A DNA stretch of 64,000 nucleotides from Mucilaginibacter sp. cycad4 (GTDB lineage Bacteria > Bacteroidota > Bacteroidia > Sphingobacteriales > Sphingobacteriaceae): contig NZ_CP139559.1 of NCBI RefSeq assembly GCF_034263275.1, forward strand, positions 2,976,001-3,040,000, given 5' to 3'. The position numbers and the translations under genes were made by a program. Positions 35,265 to 44,175 of the stretch are shown here, piece after piece. The notes under the pieces were generated by a model. It made no database searches. It was not told where the DNA came from and saw only the letters and a list, made by a program, of their open reading frames with translations. Numbering within the stretch: the first letter of the stretch is position 1; each line of letters opens with the position of its first letter.

Positions 35265-35813
35265 TTAAGATGATCTTGTTAAATAATCGGCTTTGGTCAA
35301 TCTAAAATCAAGATATTTACTTTTAGTTTCCTCGTCAGTAAAATCTCCGGCAAGTGAAAAGCCTGTCTTTTTTAACAGCTTTACCGAACTTTCGTTCCCC
35401 TGTTTCGGGCAAGCGGTTACCAATTCAAAATTTTGGTCATTAAAACCAAAAGCTAACACTGAAGAAATGGCCTCCTGCATAAAGCCCTGCCTATGATAAT
35501 CCGGGTGAAGTTCATAGCCTATTTCTGCCTTTTTATCGGTAGGTTCAAGGTTCCAGTAACAAATAGTTCCAATCAGTTCCTCTTTATCTGTTAATGTTAT
35601 ACCCCAGTAAAACCCTTCGCCCCCACTTACTATTTCTTTTATCTTCTTAATAAATGATAATGCTTCATCAATGGTAGTATTATTTGGCCGGTCCAGATAT
35701 TTGTTTACTTCAGCATTGGAGCGGATAGCCAGGATCTGCGGGGCATCCGAATCAAGCAATCCGCGTAAGCGTAAACGGTCGGTAGTGAGCAAAGGCAGTT
35801 CAGATATATGCAT
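35265..35813 (-). CDS. GNAT family N-acetyltransferase (RimJ/RimL type)
   Basis: This 182-residue protein opens with LLTTDRLRLRGLLDSDAPQI and carries GYELHPDYHRQGFMQEA, the acetyl-CoA-binding Q/RxxGx region, followed by KLLKKTGFSLAGDF. This is the pattern of ribosomal-protein or small-molecule acetyltransferases of the RimJ/RimL group. It lies 2 nt after the small membrane protein gene upstream and may share its transcript. The substrate is unknown. Confidence 0.88.
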   Translation of the reverse strand: MHISELPLLTTDRLRLRGLLDSDAPQILAIRSNAEVNKYLDRPNNTTIDEALSFIKKIKEIVSGGEGFYWGITLTDKEELIGTICYWNLEPTDKKAEIGYELHPDYHRQGFMQEAISSVLAFGFNDQNFELVTACPKQGNESSVKLLKKTGFSLAGDFTDEETKSKYLDFRLTKADYLTRSS

Positions 35814-35815
35814 GG

Positions 35816-36301
35816 CTATACAATTTTCTTATTTTCCCTGTCGGCAATGAAAACCACAGGTAAACCAATACAGATAACCAGTGTAAGCATCCCAATAAGG
35901 ATAGTGCTAACAGGAATATGATATCCGGGCTTCATGGTTATTTTACTCAGGGGCACTACACCTAAATTCATAATGAGCCATGCCGCTATTCCGTATATAA
36001 CCGCCACAAAATATTTATTGCGTAACCCGTTATAAAAAAAGGGATAAAGCAAAAAAAATGCCGCGCTGAATAAAAAGGCAATCACATAGTGAAAAATCAC
36101 CCCGGCAACTATAATTTCTGCCCCGCCTGCAAAGGCTGCCGGGCCAAATGCGCCACTGGCAATAAACTTAAAAATAACGCCCGGATTTACTTTATAATTC
36201 AGGATCATGGCTGCAAAGCCATCGAGCGTACCCGTTATAAACCCTGCAAAAAGGATATTGATAAGTTTACTTTTCTTCTTCGGGTTTACTTTTGTTAGCA
36301 T
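35816..36301 (-). CDS. Small polytopic membrane protein, unknown function
   Basis: This 161-residue protein has four hydrophobic segments (about 12-30, 62-86, 97-116 and 130-152) with a short basic N-terminus (MLTKVNPKKKSKL). The glycine- and alanine-rich stretch FIASGAFGPAAFAGGAEIIVAG resembles small YagU/DUF1440-type membrane proteins, but the match is only by eye. It is followed at 2 nt by the GNAT gene. No function can be assigned. Confidence 0.72.
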   Translation of the reverse strand: MLTKVNPKKKSKLINILFAGFITGTLDGFAAMILNYKVNPGVIFKFIASGAFGPAAFAGGAEIIVAGVIFHYVIAFLFSAAFFLLYPFFYNGLRNKYFVAVIYGIAAWLIMNLGVVPLSKITMKPGYHIPVSTILIGMLTLVICIGLPVVFIADRENKKIV

Positions 36302-36428
36302 GGGTAGAAATTACAAGAGGATAAATTTATAGTTTTATGGCTTGATAAACGATGTGTGAAACATATTTTTTACCTACACAGCTTGATTACCAAAAAAACT
36401 TCAATATAGGCATTCTGCAATCAGATTA

Positions 36429-37337
36429 TTACTTCAAATACTCGTCCATAAAATAAATCACCCTTTTCCTGATCTCTTCGGCATCAAACATCACCCCGTA
36501 GTGAGGTGCGTTGGGTACAATGATAAGTTCATTTTTAACACCTGCAAGCTTAAGGTATGAGCTTAGCAAAACCGATTGGGTATAATTTACCGATTCATCC
36601 TTTTCGCCCTGCACGATGAGAAATGGCGGGTCGTTTTTATCAACATAGGTAACCGGGCTGGCTATGTTGGCCAGATCGGGCCGCTCAACAGCATAAGCGC
36701 CAAGCAGCAGGTTAACCGGGCTCTTAGGATCATTAACATCAGTACCTTTGAGCGACAGGAAATTTGATGGCCCATAAAAGTCAAGCGCCAGTTTTATTTT
36801 AAAATGAGGCTTGTTTCCTCCCTGATAAAACTCTTTAATATTGTTGTTATTGGACAGCGCCAGCAACGATGCCAAATGTCCACCGGCCGAAAAACCTATT
36901 ACCCCAAACTTATCCTTATTAAGCTTATATTTCGAAGCGTTTTGATACAGGAATTCAATGGCCTGGTTACAATCCTGGATCTGCGCCGGGAAGGGTGCGG
37001 TGGTGCTCCAGCGATAATCGATAGAGGCGACGGCATAACCATTATCGATAAAACCCTGAACGGTTTTCTGCATATAACCCATATCGGCATACTTGTCATT
37101 CATCATCCAGGCGCCGCCATGGATCCAGATAATAACCGGGTAGCTTTCTTTTACAGCCGGCGGCAGATAAACATCTAACAAGTGCTTTTTTAAGGTATCA
37201 CCGGCATAATTTATATCACCATACAATATGGTGCCCTTTGGAAAAAATGGCTGTTTAGGGGATGAGGTTTGCGCTTTTGCTGATAAGGAGATCATACAGA
37301 TCAAAGCGATAAGTATAGGATAGGCTGTGTTTTTCAT
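36429..37337 (-). CDS. Secreted alpha/beta hydrolase (BD-FAE/esterase-like)
   Basis: This 302-residue protein has a signal peptide (about 1-22, ending SLSAKAQ). The oxyanion motif HGGAW, the nucleophile elbow GFSAGGHLA, a late Asp in VQGEKDESVNY and His in NAPHYGVM complete the triad. This arrangement is shared by hormone-sensitive-lipase-like and bifunctional feruloyl/acetyl-xylan esterases. A carbohydrate-ester substrate in the periplasm is plausible. It stands alone between the membrane protein and DoxX genes. Confidence 0.88.
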   Translation of the reverse strand: MKNTAYPILIALICMISLSAKAQTSSPKQPFFPKGTILYGDINYAGDTLKKHLLDVYLPPAVKESYPVIIWIHGGAWMMNDKYADMGYMQKTVQGFIDNGYAVASIDYRWSTTAPFPAQIQDCNQAIEFLYQNASKYKLNKDKFGVIGFSAGGHLASLLALSNNNNIKEFYQGGNKPHFKIKLALDFYGPSNFLSLKGTDVNDPKSPVNLLLGAYAVERPDLANIASPVTYVDKNDPPFLIVQGEKDESVNYTQSVLLSSYLKLAGVKNELIIVPNAPHYGVMFDAEEIRKRVIYFMDEYLK

Positions 37338-37384
37338 AATTGGTTAATTGTTTAAAGATAATCTATATCCTTAAAAATCAACAA

Positions 37385-37837
37385 TTAAATCCCGATTGAA
37401 AAATATAAAACCCAGGCTATAAATAACACTTGTAAAGGAATACGAAACCACAGGTAGCCGGTACCACTGCCGTTATAAGTGGCTTTTTCAAAATCAACAT
37501 GTTTAATGGCGGCATTGATATTGGCAGGCAGCATTATTACAAACATGATGAGTAAAATGATCCCGGCGATATGCCTTGTAGCGTTGATAATCAATAAAGG
37601 TCCGAGCACTATCTCCATCACGCCGGTTAAGTAAACCAGCGTCCCTTTAAACGGAATAAATGTTGGCATCATCATGACCATGCCTTTGGTAAACATAAAA
37701 TGCCCTAACGATGCAAACCAAAGCATCAGCATCATGGCAACATTACCGCAGAGCATGAGATTCCAGTCGCCCATAAAAAGGCGGGAGACCATGGCAGTAA
37801 GAATAAAGCTTATGATGAGAACGAGCAGGACTTTCAT
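37385..37837 (-). CDS. DoxX-like small membrane protein
   Basis: This 150-residue protein has four membrane helices and the pattern GHFMFTKGMVMMMPTFIPFKG followed by LVYLTGVMEIVLG, typical of the DoxX/DoxX-like family. The family is linked to redox or envelope stress in some bacteria but has no settled role. It lies directly downstream of nuoB on the same strand (24 nt) and may be read from the nuoA-nuoB transcript. Confidence 0.8.
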   Translation of the reverse strand: MKVLLVLIISFILTAMVSRLFMGDWNLMLCGNVAMMLMLWFASLGHFMFTKGMVMMMPTFIPFKGTLVYLTGVMEIVLGPLLIINATRHIAGIILLIMFVIMLPANINAAIKHVDFEKATYNGSGTGYLWFRIPLQVLFIAWVLYFSIGI

Positions 37838-37861
37838 AAGGATTAAAATAAATATCGGGTA

Positions 37862-38344
37862 TCAGGCTTTTATCAATTGCTCCCCTTCAATCTTTTTCTG
37901 TAATTCTAAAATGGCGCCAATAAGCGCTTCAGGTCGTGGCGGGCAGCCTTGTACGTATACATCAACCGGGATTACCCTGTCAACCCCTTTTACCACATGG
38001 TAACCATATTGCCAGTACGGGCCGCCACAGTTGGAGCATGACCCCATCGAGATCACATATTTAGGCTCAGGCATTTGCTCGTACAGACGTTTAATACGTT
38101 CGGCCATTTTAAAGGTAACTGTACCGGCAATAATGATCACATCGGCCTGGCGGGCGGAAGGGCGCGGGAAAACACCAAAACGGTCCAGGTCATAAGTGGA
38201 GGCCATAGAGCCCATCATTTCAATGGCGCAGCAGGCTATGCCAAAACTTAGCGGCCACAAAGACGATAAACGAGCCCAGTTGAGCAAATCGTTCATTTTG
38301 GTTACCACTACACCACCATTCTCGCTTGTTATATCGTTACTCAT
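37862..38344 (-). CDS. nuoB: NADH-quinone oxidoreductase subunit B
   Basis: This 160-residue peripheral-arm subunit of complex I carries the terminal Fe-S cluster N2. The cluster ligands are visible: the twin cysteines in GIACCAIEM, one in GSCSNCGG and one in [11 protein letters not shown] start it at the ATG at 38344 ([11 protein letters not shown]); the open frame 36 residues further up reads a leucine/glutamine-rich shadow of the nuoA tail. Start and nuoA stop overlap by 8 nt. The nuoC-nuoD genes normally next in order are 7 kb away on the other strand. Confidence 0.95.
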   Translation of the reverse strand: MSNDITSENGGVVVTKMNDLLNWARLSSLWPLSFGIACCAIEMMGSMASTYDLDRFGVFPRPSARQADVIIIAGTVTFKMAERIKRLYEQMPEPKYVISMGSCSNCGGPYWQYGYHVVKGVDRVIPVDVYVQGCPPRPEALIGAILELQKKIEGEQLIKA

Positions 38345-38954
38345 TTGCAGGCTTTTTAAAAGTTGGCTTAAACATAGGTTTGCGGGCGGGCTCTGTTGAT
38401 GGAGCGGCAGTTGCAGGAGCAATAGCAGTTGCAGCAGCAGTTGATACAACATCAGCGTTGAACGCTTTTACTGTAAACATGCTTTGTTCCTGGTTCAACT
38501 GTTGGTACAAAGATGGCGGGATATGTACATCGGTATGCGGTACAACAGGTGTAGGCTTGATCCAGTCCAGGTCGCCTTTGCGCCAAACGTATATCAAACC
38601 TATAATCAGGATACCTAAAAACATAAACATCTCGGTAAGTGAAACCCAGCCCCAGCGCGCGTCCTGCGCTGCAAGTTCATGACTGCCAAATACCGTTGCC
38701 CATGGAAAAATAAATACCATCTCCACATCAAACAGCAGGAAAACCAGGGCTATTACATAAAAACGCGGATTGAATGGCAACCAGGCATTGCCGGTAGGTT
38801 CTTCACCGCATTCGTACGAGCTCAATTTTTCGGCGTTGGGATTGTTGGGGGCCAAAAGTTTGTTGATAAAAAATATCACGCACACCATTATTATCCCCGT
38901 AATAATAAAGATGAGTATCTTTCCAAATTCTGATATTTGCGAAACATCCGTCAT
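38337..38954 (-). CDS. nuoA: NADH-quinone oxidoreductase subunit A with C-terminal extension
   Basis: This membrane subunit of complex I has three helices and the conserved [27 protein letters not shown] and WRKGDLDW motifs. The start is taken at 38954 ([13 protein letters not shown]); an open frame of 57 more residues upstream is the shadow of the divergent gene. The core ends near residue 131. Residues 132-205 form an Ala/Thr/Pro-rich tail ending [10 protein letters not shown], which is long for NuoA. Its ATG overlaps the ATG of the divergent flavoprotein gene in the tetramer CATG. Confidence 0.93.
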   Translation of the reverse strand: MTDVSQISEFGKILIFIITGIIMVCVIFFINKLLAPNNPNAEKLSSYECGEEPTGNAWLPFNPRFYVIALVFLLFDVEMVFIFPWATVFGSHELAAQDARWGWVSLTEMFMFLGILIIGLIYVWRKGDLDWIKPTPVVPHTDVHIPPSLYQQLNQEQSMFTVKAFNADVVSTAAATAIAPATAAPSTEPARKPMFKPTFKKPANE

Positions 38955-40167
38955 GAGTACAAATTTAGTAAAACAAACAGATTTTGACGCTATAATAATT
39001 GGCGGAGGTGCATGCGGCCTCATGTGCGCCGTACAGGCGGGCTTTTTAGGCAAGCGGGTATTGGTACTTGAAAAAAACGACCGTGTTGGCGCTAAGATCC
39101 TCATCAGCGGCGGCGGGCGTTGCAACTATACCAATCTTTACGCTACCGATCAGCAATTCATTTCGCAAAATCCACATTTCTGTAAATCAGCCTTTTCGCA
39201 ATGGACTGTTGATGATACCCTAAGCTTTTTTGAAACGTATGGCATTACTGGTAAAGAGAAAACGTTAGGCCAGCTTTTCCCGATAAGTGATAAAGCGAAA
39301 GATGTAGTTGAAGTATTTACTAACCTGTGCGATGATCTTGGGCAGGAGATCTGGGTTAATGCTGAAGTTAAAATAGTTGAAAAAACTGACGATGGTTTTA
39401 CAGTGCGCGCCGAAGTAAATGGCAAACAGGAGTATATAAGCGCCGCCAGCGTAGTGATGGCTGCCGGTGGTTTACCCATCCCCAAAATGGGTGCAACCGA
39501 TTTCGGCTTACGAACGGCGCGTAATTTCGGCTTAAAAGTTACCGATACTGCCCCTGCCCTTGTACCACTAACCATTACCGGCAAAGATCAGCCCTGGTAT
39601 GAGCAATTATCGGGTAACAGTATTTTTTGCAGGGTTTGGAATGATAAGGCCAGTTTTGAAGAAAATATCCTGTTTACCCACTGGGGCCTCAGCGGACCAG
39701 CCATATTACAGATCTCCTCCTACTGGAAACCCGGCGAAACCATTAACATCGATCTCCTCCCCAATCAAAATATAGCCGACCTTATTCAGCAGGAAAAAGA
39801 AACTAACGGCAAAAAAATGCTGCTTGCATACATAGCATCTTTATATACCCGCAAGTTTGCCGAGGCTTTGAGCGATAAACTCCCCGCCGAAAAAAACATG
39901 GCATCACTCACCAAAACCGATATCGAAAACATCAGTACCCTCATTCATGATTTTAAGGTAAAACCTGCCGGCGATAAAGGTTATGATAAGGCTGAAGTAA
40001 TGCGCGGCGGCGTAGCTACCGATGAGCTGTCGTCCAAAACACTGGAAGCTAAAAAGGTACCCGGCTTATATTTTGGCGGCGAGTGTGTAGATGTTACCGG
40101 ATGGCTCGGCGGCTATAACTTTCAATGGGCCTGGGCAAGCGGCTTTGTTATTGCGCAAAACATATGA
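38953..40167 (+). CDS. HI0933/BaiN-like FAD-dependent oxidoreductase
   Basis: This 404-residue flavoprotein has the dinucleotide motif IIGGGACGLMCAVQAG at the N-terminus, the family signatures GGGRCNYTN and LQISSYW, and the C-terminal FAD motif GGYNFQWAWASG. The family includes E. coli YhiN, reported as a 23S rRNA dihydrouridine synthase, and BaiN-type enzymes; I cannot say which applies. The frame is open to 38770 but that part is antisense to nuoA. The ATG at 38953 is the first sensible start and overlaps the nuoA ATG. Confidence 0.9.
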   Translation: MSTNLVKQTDFDAIIIGGGACGLMCAVQAGFLGKRVLVLEKNDRVGAKILISGGGRCNYTNLYATDQQFISQNPHFCKSAFSQWTVDDTLSFFETYGITGKEKTLGQLFPISDKAKDVVEVFTNLCDDLGQEIWVNAEVKIVEKTDDGFTVRAEVNGKQEYISAASVVMAAGGLPIPKMGATDFGLRTARNFGLKVTDTAPALVPLTITGKDQPWYEQLSGNSIFCRVWNDKASFEENILFTHWGLSGPAILQISSYWKPGETINIDLLPNQNIADLIQQEKETNGKKMLLAYIASLYTRKFAEALSDKLPAEKNMASLTKTDIENISTLIHDFKVKPAGDKGYDKAEVMRGGVATDELSSKTLEAKKVPGLYFGGECVDVTGWLGGYNFQWAWASGFVIAQNI

Positions 40168-40290
40168 CCGTTGATTTTTTTGATTACGTTGATTTCGTTG
40201 ATGATATTGTCAACCAAGTAATCATCCTCCTATCGTCCATTTGCCGTCGCTTAAATCCAGCCCACAGGTGTTCGGGAGAAATGGAAAAGC

Positions 40291-40424
40291 GCGGGATTGT
40301 GCGATTCCCTCCCCTGGGAGGGTGCAGGGAGGGGTTTCACCGATAGGGCTATTCGTTAAAATGGTGCATAAACCCCTCCCTGCCACTACACAACTCCCGC
40401 CGCACCCCTCCCCAAGGAGGGAAT
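40291..40424. repeat. G/C-tract inverted repeat, family I, copy 2
   Basis: GGATTGTGCGATTCCCTCCC opens the element; the inner part has GCAGGGAGGGGTTTC and CCCCTCCCTGCC, and it ends in CCAAGGAGGGAATT. It matches 5831-5968 in the reverse orientation, including the flank GGATTGTGCG. It therefore behaves as a dispersed element with defined ends rather than a local palindrome. Confidence 0.75.
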
Positions 40425-40822
40425 TAAAAAATCTTCCAATAAAATCCTCTCCTCAATTGTAACAAATCGGGTGTCCCAATTTTTTGATTCTCAAAAAAAA
40501 ATTGGAAAAACTCCCGCTGTTCTTTTTTGTAAAAAGAGGATTGTTCCATTTTTTGAGAGTGAAAACGCGGAACACCTTAAAAATGAAACACGCTGATTAT
40601 CAAATACATCACCTTCTGCGTGAAACACTATTAAACATCTGATTATCAACAATTAAAACCATTAGGAGTAAAAACTATCCGTTTCACAGGCGGGTTAAAA
40701 CACCTTGTTTATTTCGTTCTATTTTTAAGCTTTTTTTGATTTTTTTGAAATTGATCCCATCGGCAATGAATGGCGCTGACAAAATAATACCACCAAAACT
40801 ATGAGCGTAAATACCGATCTTG

Positions 40823-40858
40823 CATGCGGCGACCCGGCTAAAGCCGGGTCGCCGCATG
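40823..40858. repeat. REP-like perfect GC hairpin
   Basis: CATGCGGCGACCCGGC, loop TAAA, GCCGGGTCGCCGCATG form a 16-bp perfect stem, much more GC-rich than its surroundings. There is no U run on either side, so it is more like a REP element than a terminator. It lies 31 nt from the end of the minus-strand glycosyltransferase gene, where it could stabilise the mRNA 3' end. Confidence 0.7.
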
Positions 40859-40889
40859 GATAATTATTTTCTGAACAGCATTTAATTAT

Positions 40890-41771
40890 CTACCGCTCCA
40901 CTATCTTATAATTCCTGTACTCGCCAACTCGCCAGCCTGTAACGTCTTCAATTTTTTGCAGTGCCTTACGGCGGAAATCCATGCCGGCCCTCAGCTTTTT
41001 AGAATCGAAATCGATATTCCAGTTGGTGGCTGCAATTCGTTTTTGCATTGGCGCCGGATGCGTTCCGGTAAATCGGATGAGGCGGTCGGCATTGCTGTAG
41101 TCAAACTCATAAGTTTCGGGCAGGTTTTGTGCCATCCAGTTTTCATCATGATAAAACTGGTTAAAGTTGCGCACTTTGTTATTCAGTCCCTGTGGCGGTT
41201 TTGCCCAGCCGTAATGATAAATGTAGGCGTCAATAAGCTTTACGTTTATTTTACGATCGTTAAGCCTGAAGCCTTGAGCGTCACGATAAGCATGGATGCC
41301 GTTAATATTTTTGAGCAAACGGATCTCGCGGCGGTACCAGCGTCTTGAATGCCCGTAATAGTCATACGAGCCATAAAAATGCAGGTATTTAAACAGCAGG
41401 CCTTCAATGTTGGGTTTATTTAAAGCGTCCTGCATTTCCTTTTTGATAAGCGGATGATATTTTTCATGCACCGCTTCATCGCCCTGAATATAGAAACACC
41501 AGTCGGCATCGGGCGATATAGCTGCGAAAGCCTTATCTGTTTCGGCAGCGAAAACCTTTCCTCCCTCCTTCAATGATTCGTCCCAAACAGAATCAATGAT
41601 TTTTATAACCGGCGAGTTAATAGCTTCAATTAATCCCCGGGTGCCGTCGTCAGAGTTACCTACTACTACTATAAACTCATCGCAAAGCGGCAATATGGAT
41701 GTAATGGCTTCAACAACGGGATAATCATTACGTACAGCGTTCCTGATAAAGGTAAAACCGGATACTTTCAT
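40890..41771 (-). CDS. GT2-type glycosyltransferase
   Basis: This 293-residue GT-A glycosyltransferase of family 2 starts at 41771 (MKVSGFTFIRNAVRNDYPV). The open frame adds 32 residues upstream without family features. It shows FTFIRNA at the nucleotide-binding start, NSDDGTRGLIEA and the DxD-like region in WCFYIQGDEAVHEKY. It resembles the single-domain transferases that act in LPS core or protein glycosylation. It stands alone, so its partner pathway is unclear. Confidence 0.87.
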   Translation of the reverse strand: MKVSGFTFIRNAVRNDYPVVEAITSILPLCDEFIVVVGNSDDGTRGLIEAINSPVIKIIDSVWDESLKEGGKVFAAETDKAFAAISPDADWCFYIQGDEAVHEKYHPLIKKEMQDALNKPNIEGLLFKYLHFYGSYDYYGHSRRWYRREIRLLKNINGIHAYRDAQGFRLNDRKINVKLIDAYIYHYGWAKPPQGLNNKVRNFNQFYHDENWMAQNLPETYEFDYSNADRLIRFTGTHPAPMQKRIAATNWNIDFDSKKLRAGMDFRRKALQKIEDVTGWRVGEYRNYKIVER

Positions 41772-41967
41772 AAGCGGCGTAAAGATAGCTAAGAGAATCA
41801 AGATTTGCGGATAGAATCGAGACTTGCAGATGCAAGATTCAGGACATCCCTCAGCGGGCACTATCAATTTGTGACATTGGGATTAAGGCATTTTGCCTGC
41901 GGATGCGTTACTTTGCATTCATAATACACCGCATCATCGGCGGTAATCCATATCAATAAATATCACT

Positions 41968-42357
41968 ATGAAGGCACTCGCCAGGCAACTTTTCAAAACT
42001 TTTCTTTTTTCGGTAATCATATCTATAGTAGCAAGTGCGGTTTATTACTCACTGCAGCACAAAGGTGTAAGCCAGGACCTGAACGGGATACTCCCTTCGT
42101 TATCCGAAAGTGTGGCTTTGCTCAACATCTTTATTTTAATAATGACTTTACCCATGTTGTTTTTAGCCAACCCGGCTTACTACAACAATCTTTCTATAAG
42201 ATTGGTGCTTTATTTTTCAGGCGCTGTTGTATTTGTTATTACTGCTTTCCGTTTACAGCTAAACCCCGAAAACAAAACGCTTTACTTTATTACGGCCATT
42301 AGTTTTATAGTAGTACACAGCGTTTTTTATTACCTGATGACCAAAAAACGGCGTTGA
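41968..42357 (+). CDS. Small membrane protein, unknown function
   Basis: This 129-residue protein has four hydrophobic segments (about 8-28, 50-66, 77-94 and 105-122). It has a basic start (MKALARQLFKTF) and a basic end (MTKKRR), giving a plain four-helix membrane topology. No motif is recognised. It lies 66 nt upstream of purK on the same strand, but a likely purK promoter between them argues against co-transcription. Confidence 0.7.
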   Translation: MKALARQLFKTFLFSVIISIVASAVYYSLQHKGVSQDLNGILPSLSESVALLNIFILIMTLPMLFLANPAYYNNLSIRLVLYFSGAVVFVITAFRLQLNPENKTLYFITAISFIVVHSVFYYLMTKKRR

Positions 42358-42400
42358 ACCATTGTTGTTTAAAGCATTTATAGGCTTTTTGAAAGATTTA

Positions 42401-42410
42401 GGCTAAACTT
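42401..42410 (+). promoter_or_regulatory. Probable purK promoter (-7 element)
   Basis: TAAACTTG (42403-42410) is one base off TAnnTTTG, and TTTTTGAAAG about 20 nt upstream can serve as the -33 region. The ATG of purK at 42424 follows 13 nt later, so the leader would be very short. Confidence 0.45.
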
Positions 42411-42423
42411 GCAGTTGCAAAAT

Positions 42424-43563
42424 ATGAAAGCATTTTACGGAGATTTAAAACTGGGTATTTTAGGCGGCGGACAGTTAGGCCGTATGCTGATACAGCAAGC
42501 CATAAACTATAATGTTACTGTTAAAATACTTGATCCCGATCGCGAAGCGCCGTGCCGTAAACTGTGTGATGAGTTTACCGTAGGTTCATTGGGTGATTAT
42601 GAAACCGTTTATAACTTTGGGAAAACTGTCGACCTGCTTACCATTGAAATAGAAAAGGTTAACGTTGATGCCCTTGAACAGCTTGAAAAAGAGGGCGTAC
42701 TGGTTTATCCCCAATCGCGCATTATCCGGCTGATCCAGGACAAAGGCCTGCAAAAGCAGTTTTTCAAAGAAAATGATATCCCTACTGCAGATTTCCAGAT
42801 CATATCATCACCGCAACAGCTACAACAAAGCCTGATCCCTTTTCCTTATATTCAAAAACTACGTAAAGATGGTTATGACGGCAAAGGCGTATATAAAGTA
42901 ATTGACGAAAGTTACCTTGCCGGAGCTTTTAAAGAGCCAAGCCTGATTGAGCAATGGATAGATTTTGAAAAGGAGATTGCCGTAATAGTTGCCCGTAATG
43001 AAAACGGTGAGATCAGCACCTTCCCGATGGTTGAAATGGAGTTTAACCCTAAAGCTAACCTGGTGGAGTTTTTGATTGCCCCATCTACCCTCCCATTCGC
43101 CATACAGCAAAAAGCAGAGCAGATAGCCAAAAAGATTGCCGACAGCCTTAAAATTGTAGGCCTGCTGGCGGTTGAAATGTTTTTAGATAAACACGGCCGC
43201 ATCCTGGTGAATGAGCTCGCCCCTCGTCCGCACAACAGCGGCCACCAAACCATTGAGGGTAATGTGGTATCGCAGTTTGAGCAACATTTAAGGGCGATAT
43301 TTAACCAGCCACTGGGCAATACCGCCTGCCTTAACAATGCTATTATGGTAAACGTTTTAGGCGAAGCCGGTTATGAAGGCCCAGCTATTTACCAGGGAAT
43401 TGAAAAAATACTGAAAGTGCCGGGAGTATATATCCACCTTTACGGTAAAGCATTAACTAAACCTTTCCGGAAAATGGGGCATGTTACTATTGTTGACGCT
43501 GACAGAGAGAAGGCTATTGAAAAGGCACGGTTTGTGCAGAAAACGCTAAAAGTAATTAGTTAA
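42424..43563 (+). CDS. purK: 5-(carboxyamino)imidazole ribonucleotide synthase
   Basis: This 379-residue ATP-grasp enzyme makes N5-CAIR from AIR, ATP and bicarbonate in purine synthesis. Visible signatures are LGILGGGQLGRMLIQ at the N-terminus, the ATP-grasp segment PYIQKLRKDGYDGKGV, and the metal/phosphate motif VNELAPRPHNSGHQTIEG. A TTG at 42409 would extend it by five residues, but the ATG at 42424 is preferred because the upstream part overlaps the promoter. purE follows, separated by a palindromic repeat. Confidence 0.95.
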   Translation: MKAFYGDLKLGILGGGQLGRMLIQQAINYNVTVKILDPDREAPCRKLCDEFTVGSLGDYETVYNFGKTVDLLTIEIEKVNVDALEQLEKEGVLVYPQSRIIRLIQDKGLQKQFFKENDIPTADFQIISSPQQLQQSLIPFPYIQKLRKDGYDGKGVYKVIDESYLAGAFKEPSLIEQWIDFEKEIAVIVARNENGEISTFPMVEMEFNPKANLVEFLIAPSTLPFAIQQKAEQIAKKIADSLKIVGLLAVEMFLDKHGRILVNELAPRPHNSGHQTIEGNVVSQFEQHLRAIFNQPLGNTACLNNAIMVNVLGEAGYEGPAIYQGIEKILKVPGVYIHLYGKALTKPFRKMGHVTIVDADREKAIEKARFVQKTLKVIS

Positions 43564-43579
43564 TACAGAGATAACCACC

Positions 43580-43661
43580 CGTCATTGCGAGGTACGAAGC
43601 AATCGCGAACTATACAGGGCGAACCAGCTAATCGGGGATTGCTTCGTACCTCGCAATGACG
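43580..43661. repeat. Long palindromic repeat between purK and purE
   Basis: Two 25-nt perfect arms (43580-43604, starting CGTCATTGCGAGGTACGAAG, and 43637-43661, ending CCTCGCAATGACG) enclose a 32-nt loop. The arm sequence is of the dispersed CGTCATTGCGAGG type that I know from many bacterial genomes. It lies inside the presumed purK-purE transcript and would form a very stable RNA hairpin. Confidence 0.9.
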
Positions 43662-43677
43662 CTTATAAAATAAAATC

Positions 43678-44175
43678 ATGAGTACTACAAAAGTCGCCAT
43701 TATAATGGGCAGCAAATCCGATCTGAATGTAATGCAGGACGCTGCAGATGTTTTAGCCGAATTAGGCGTTGAATATGAAATAACCGTAGTATCGGCACAT
43801 CGTACACCGGATAGGATGTTCAGCTATGCGCGTGCCGCTGCAGACCGTGGCATAAAAGTGATTATAGCCGGTGCCGGCGGTGCAGCGCACTTACCAGGCA
43901 TGGTAGCCTCATTAACACACCTGCCGGTGATTGGCGTACCGGTAAAATCAAGCAACTCTATTGATGGCTGGGACTCTATCCTATCCATATTGCAAATGCC
44001 AAACGGCATCCCGGTAGCAACAGTAGCTTTAAATGCAGCCAAAAATGCCGGGATCCTTGCAGCCCAGATCCTCTCAACAGGAGATGAATACCTTGTAAAA
44101 AACCTTATCGACTTTAAAGAAAACCTTAAAAAGAAAGTTGAAGAATCGGCCAGGGAAATGGAGGATAGTGATTAG
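43678..44175 (+). CDS. purE: N5-carboxyaminoimidazole ribonucleotide mutase
   Basis: This 165-residue cytosolic enzyme converts N5-CAIR to CAIR, the step after PurK. Class I PurE signatures are present: [25 protein letters not shown] with the catalytic His, and [15 protein letters not shown]. Length is normal. It follows purK by 114 nt with a palindromic element in between. Its TAG stop lies inside the left arm of a 26-bp inverted repeat (44166-44191). Confidence 0.96.
   Translation: MSTTKVAIIMGSKSDLNVMQDAADVLAELGVEYEITVVSAHRTPDRMFSYARAAADRGIKVIIAGAGGAAHLPGMVASLTHLPVIGVPVKSSNSIDGWDSILSILQMPNGIPVATVALNAAKNAGILAAQILSTGDEYLVKNLIDFKENLKKKVEESAREMEDSD

Larger units (their letters stand above)
40168..40889. 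other. 722-nt gene-free region with repeats
   Basis: No credible ORF is present. It contains a family I repeat (40291-40424) and the poly-A/T palindrome CCAATTTTTTGATTCTC/AAAAAAAAATTGG near 40476-40507. AT-rich filler follows, then a perfect GC hairpin at 40823-40858. A 20-codon frame at 40801-40863 lies across that hairpin and is probably chance. Confidence 0.6.

Noticed and set aside
38347..38452. N-terminal extension of nuoB (Leu/Gln-rich)
   Set aside because: It is the out-of-frame reading of the nuoA tail; NuoB homologues start close to MSNDI.
40801..40863. 20-codon frame as a gene
   Set aside because: It lies across a perfect GC hairpin of the REP type and has no neighbour or start context to support it.
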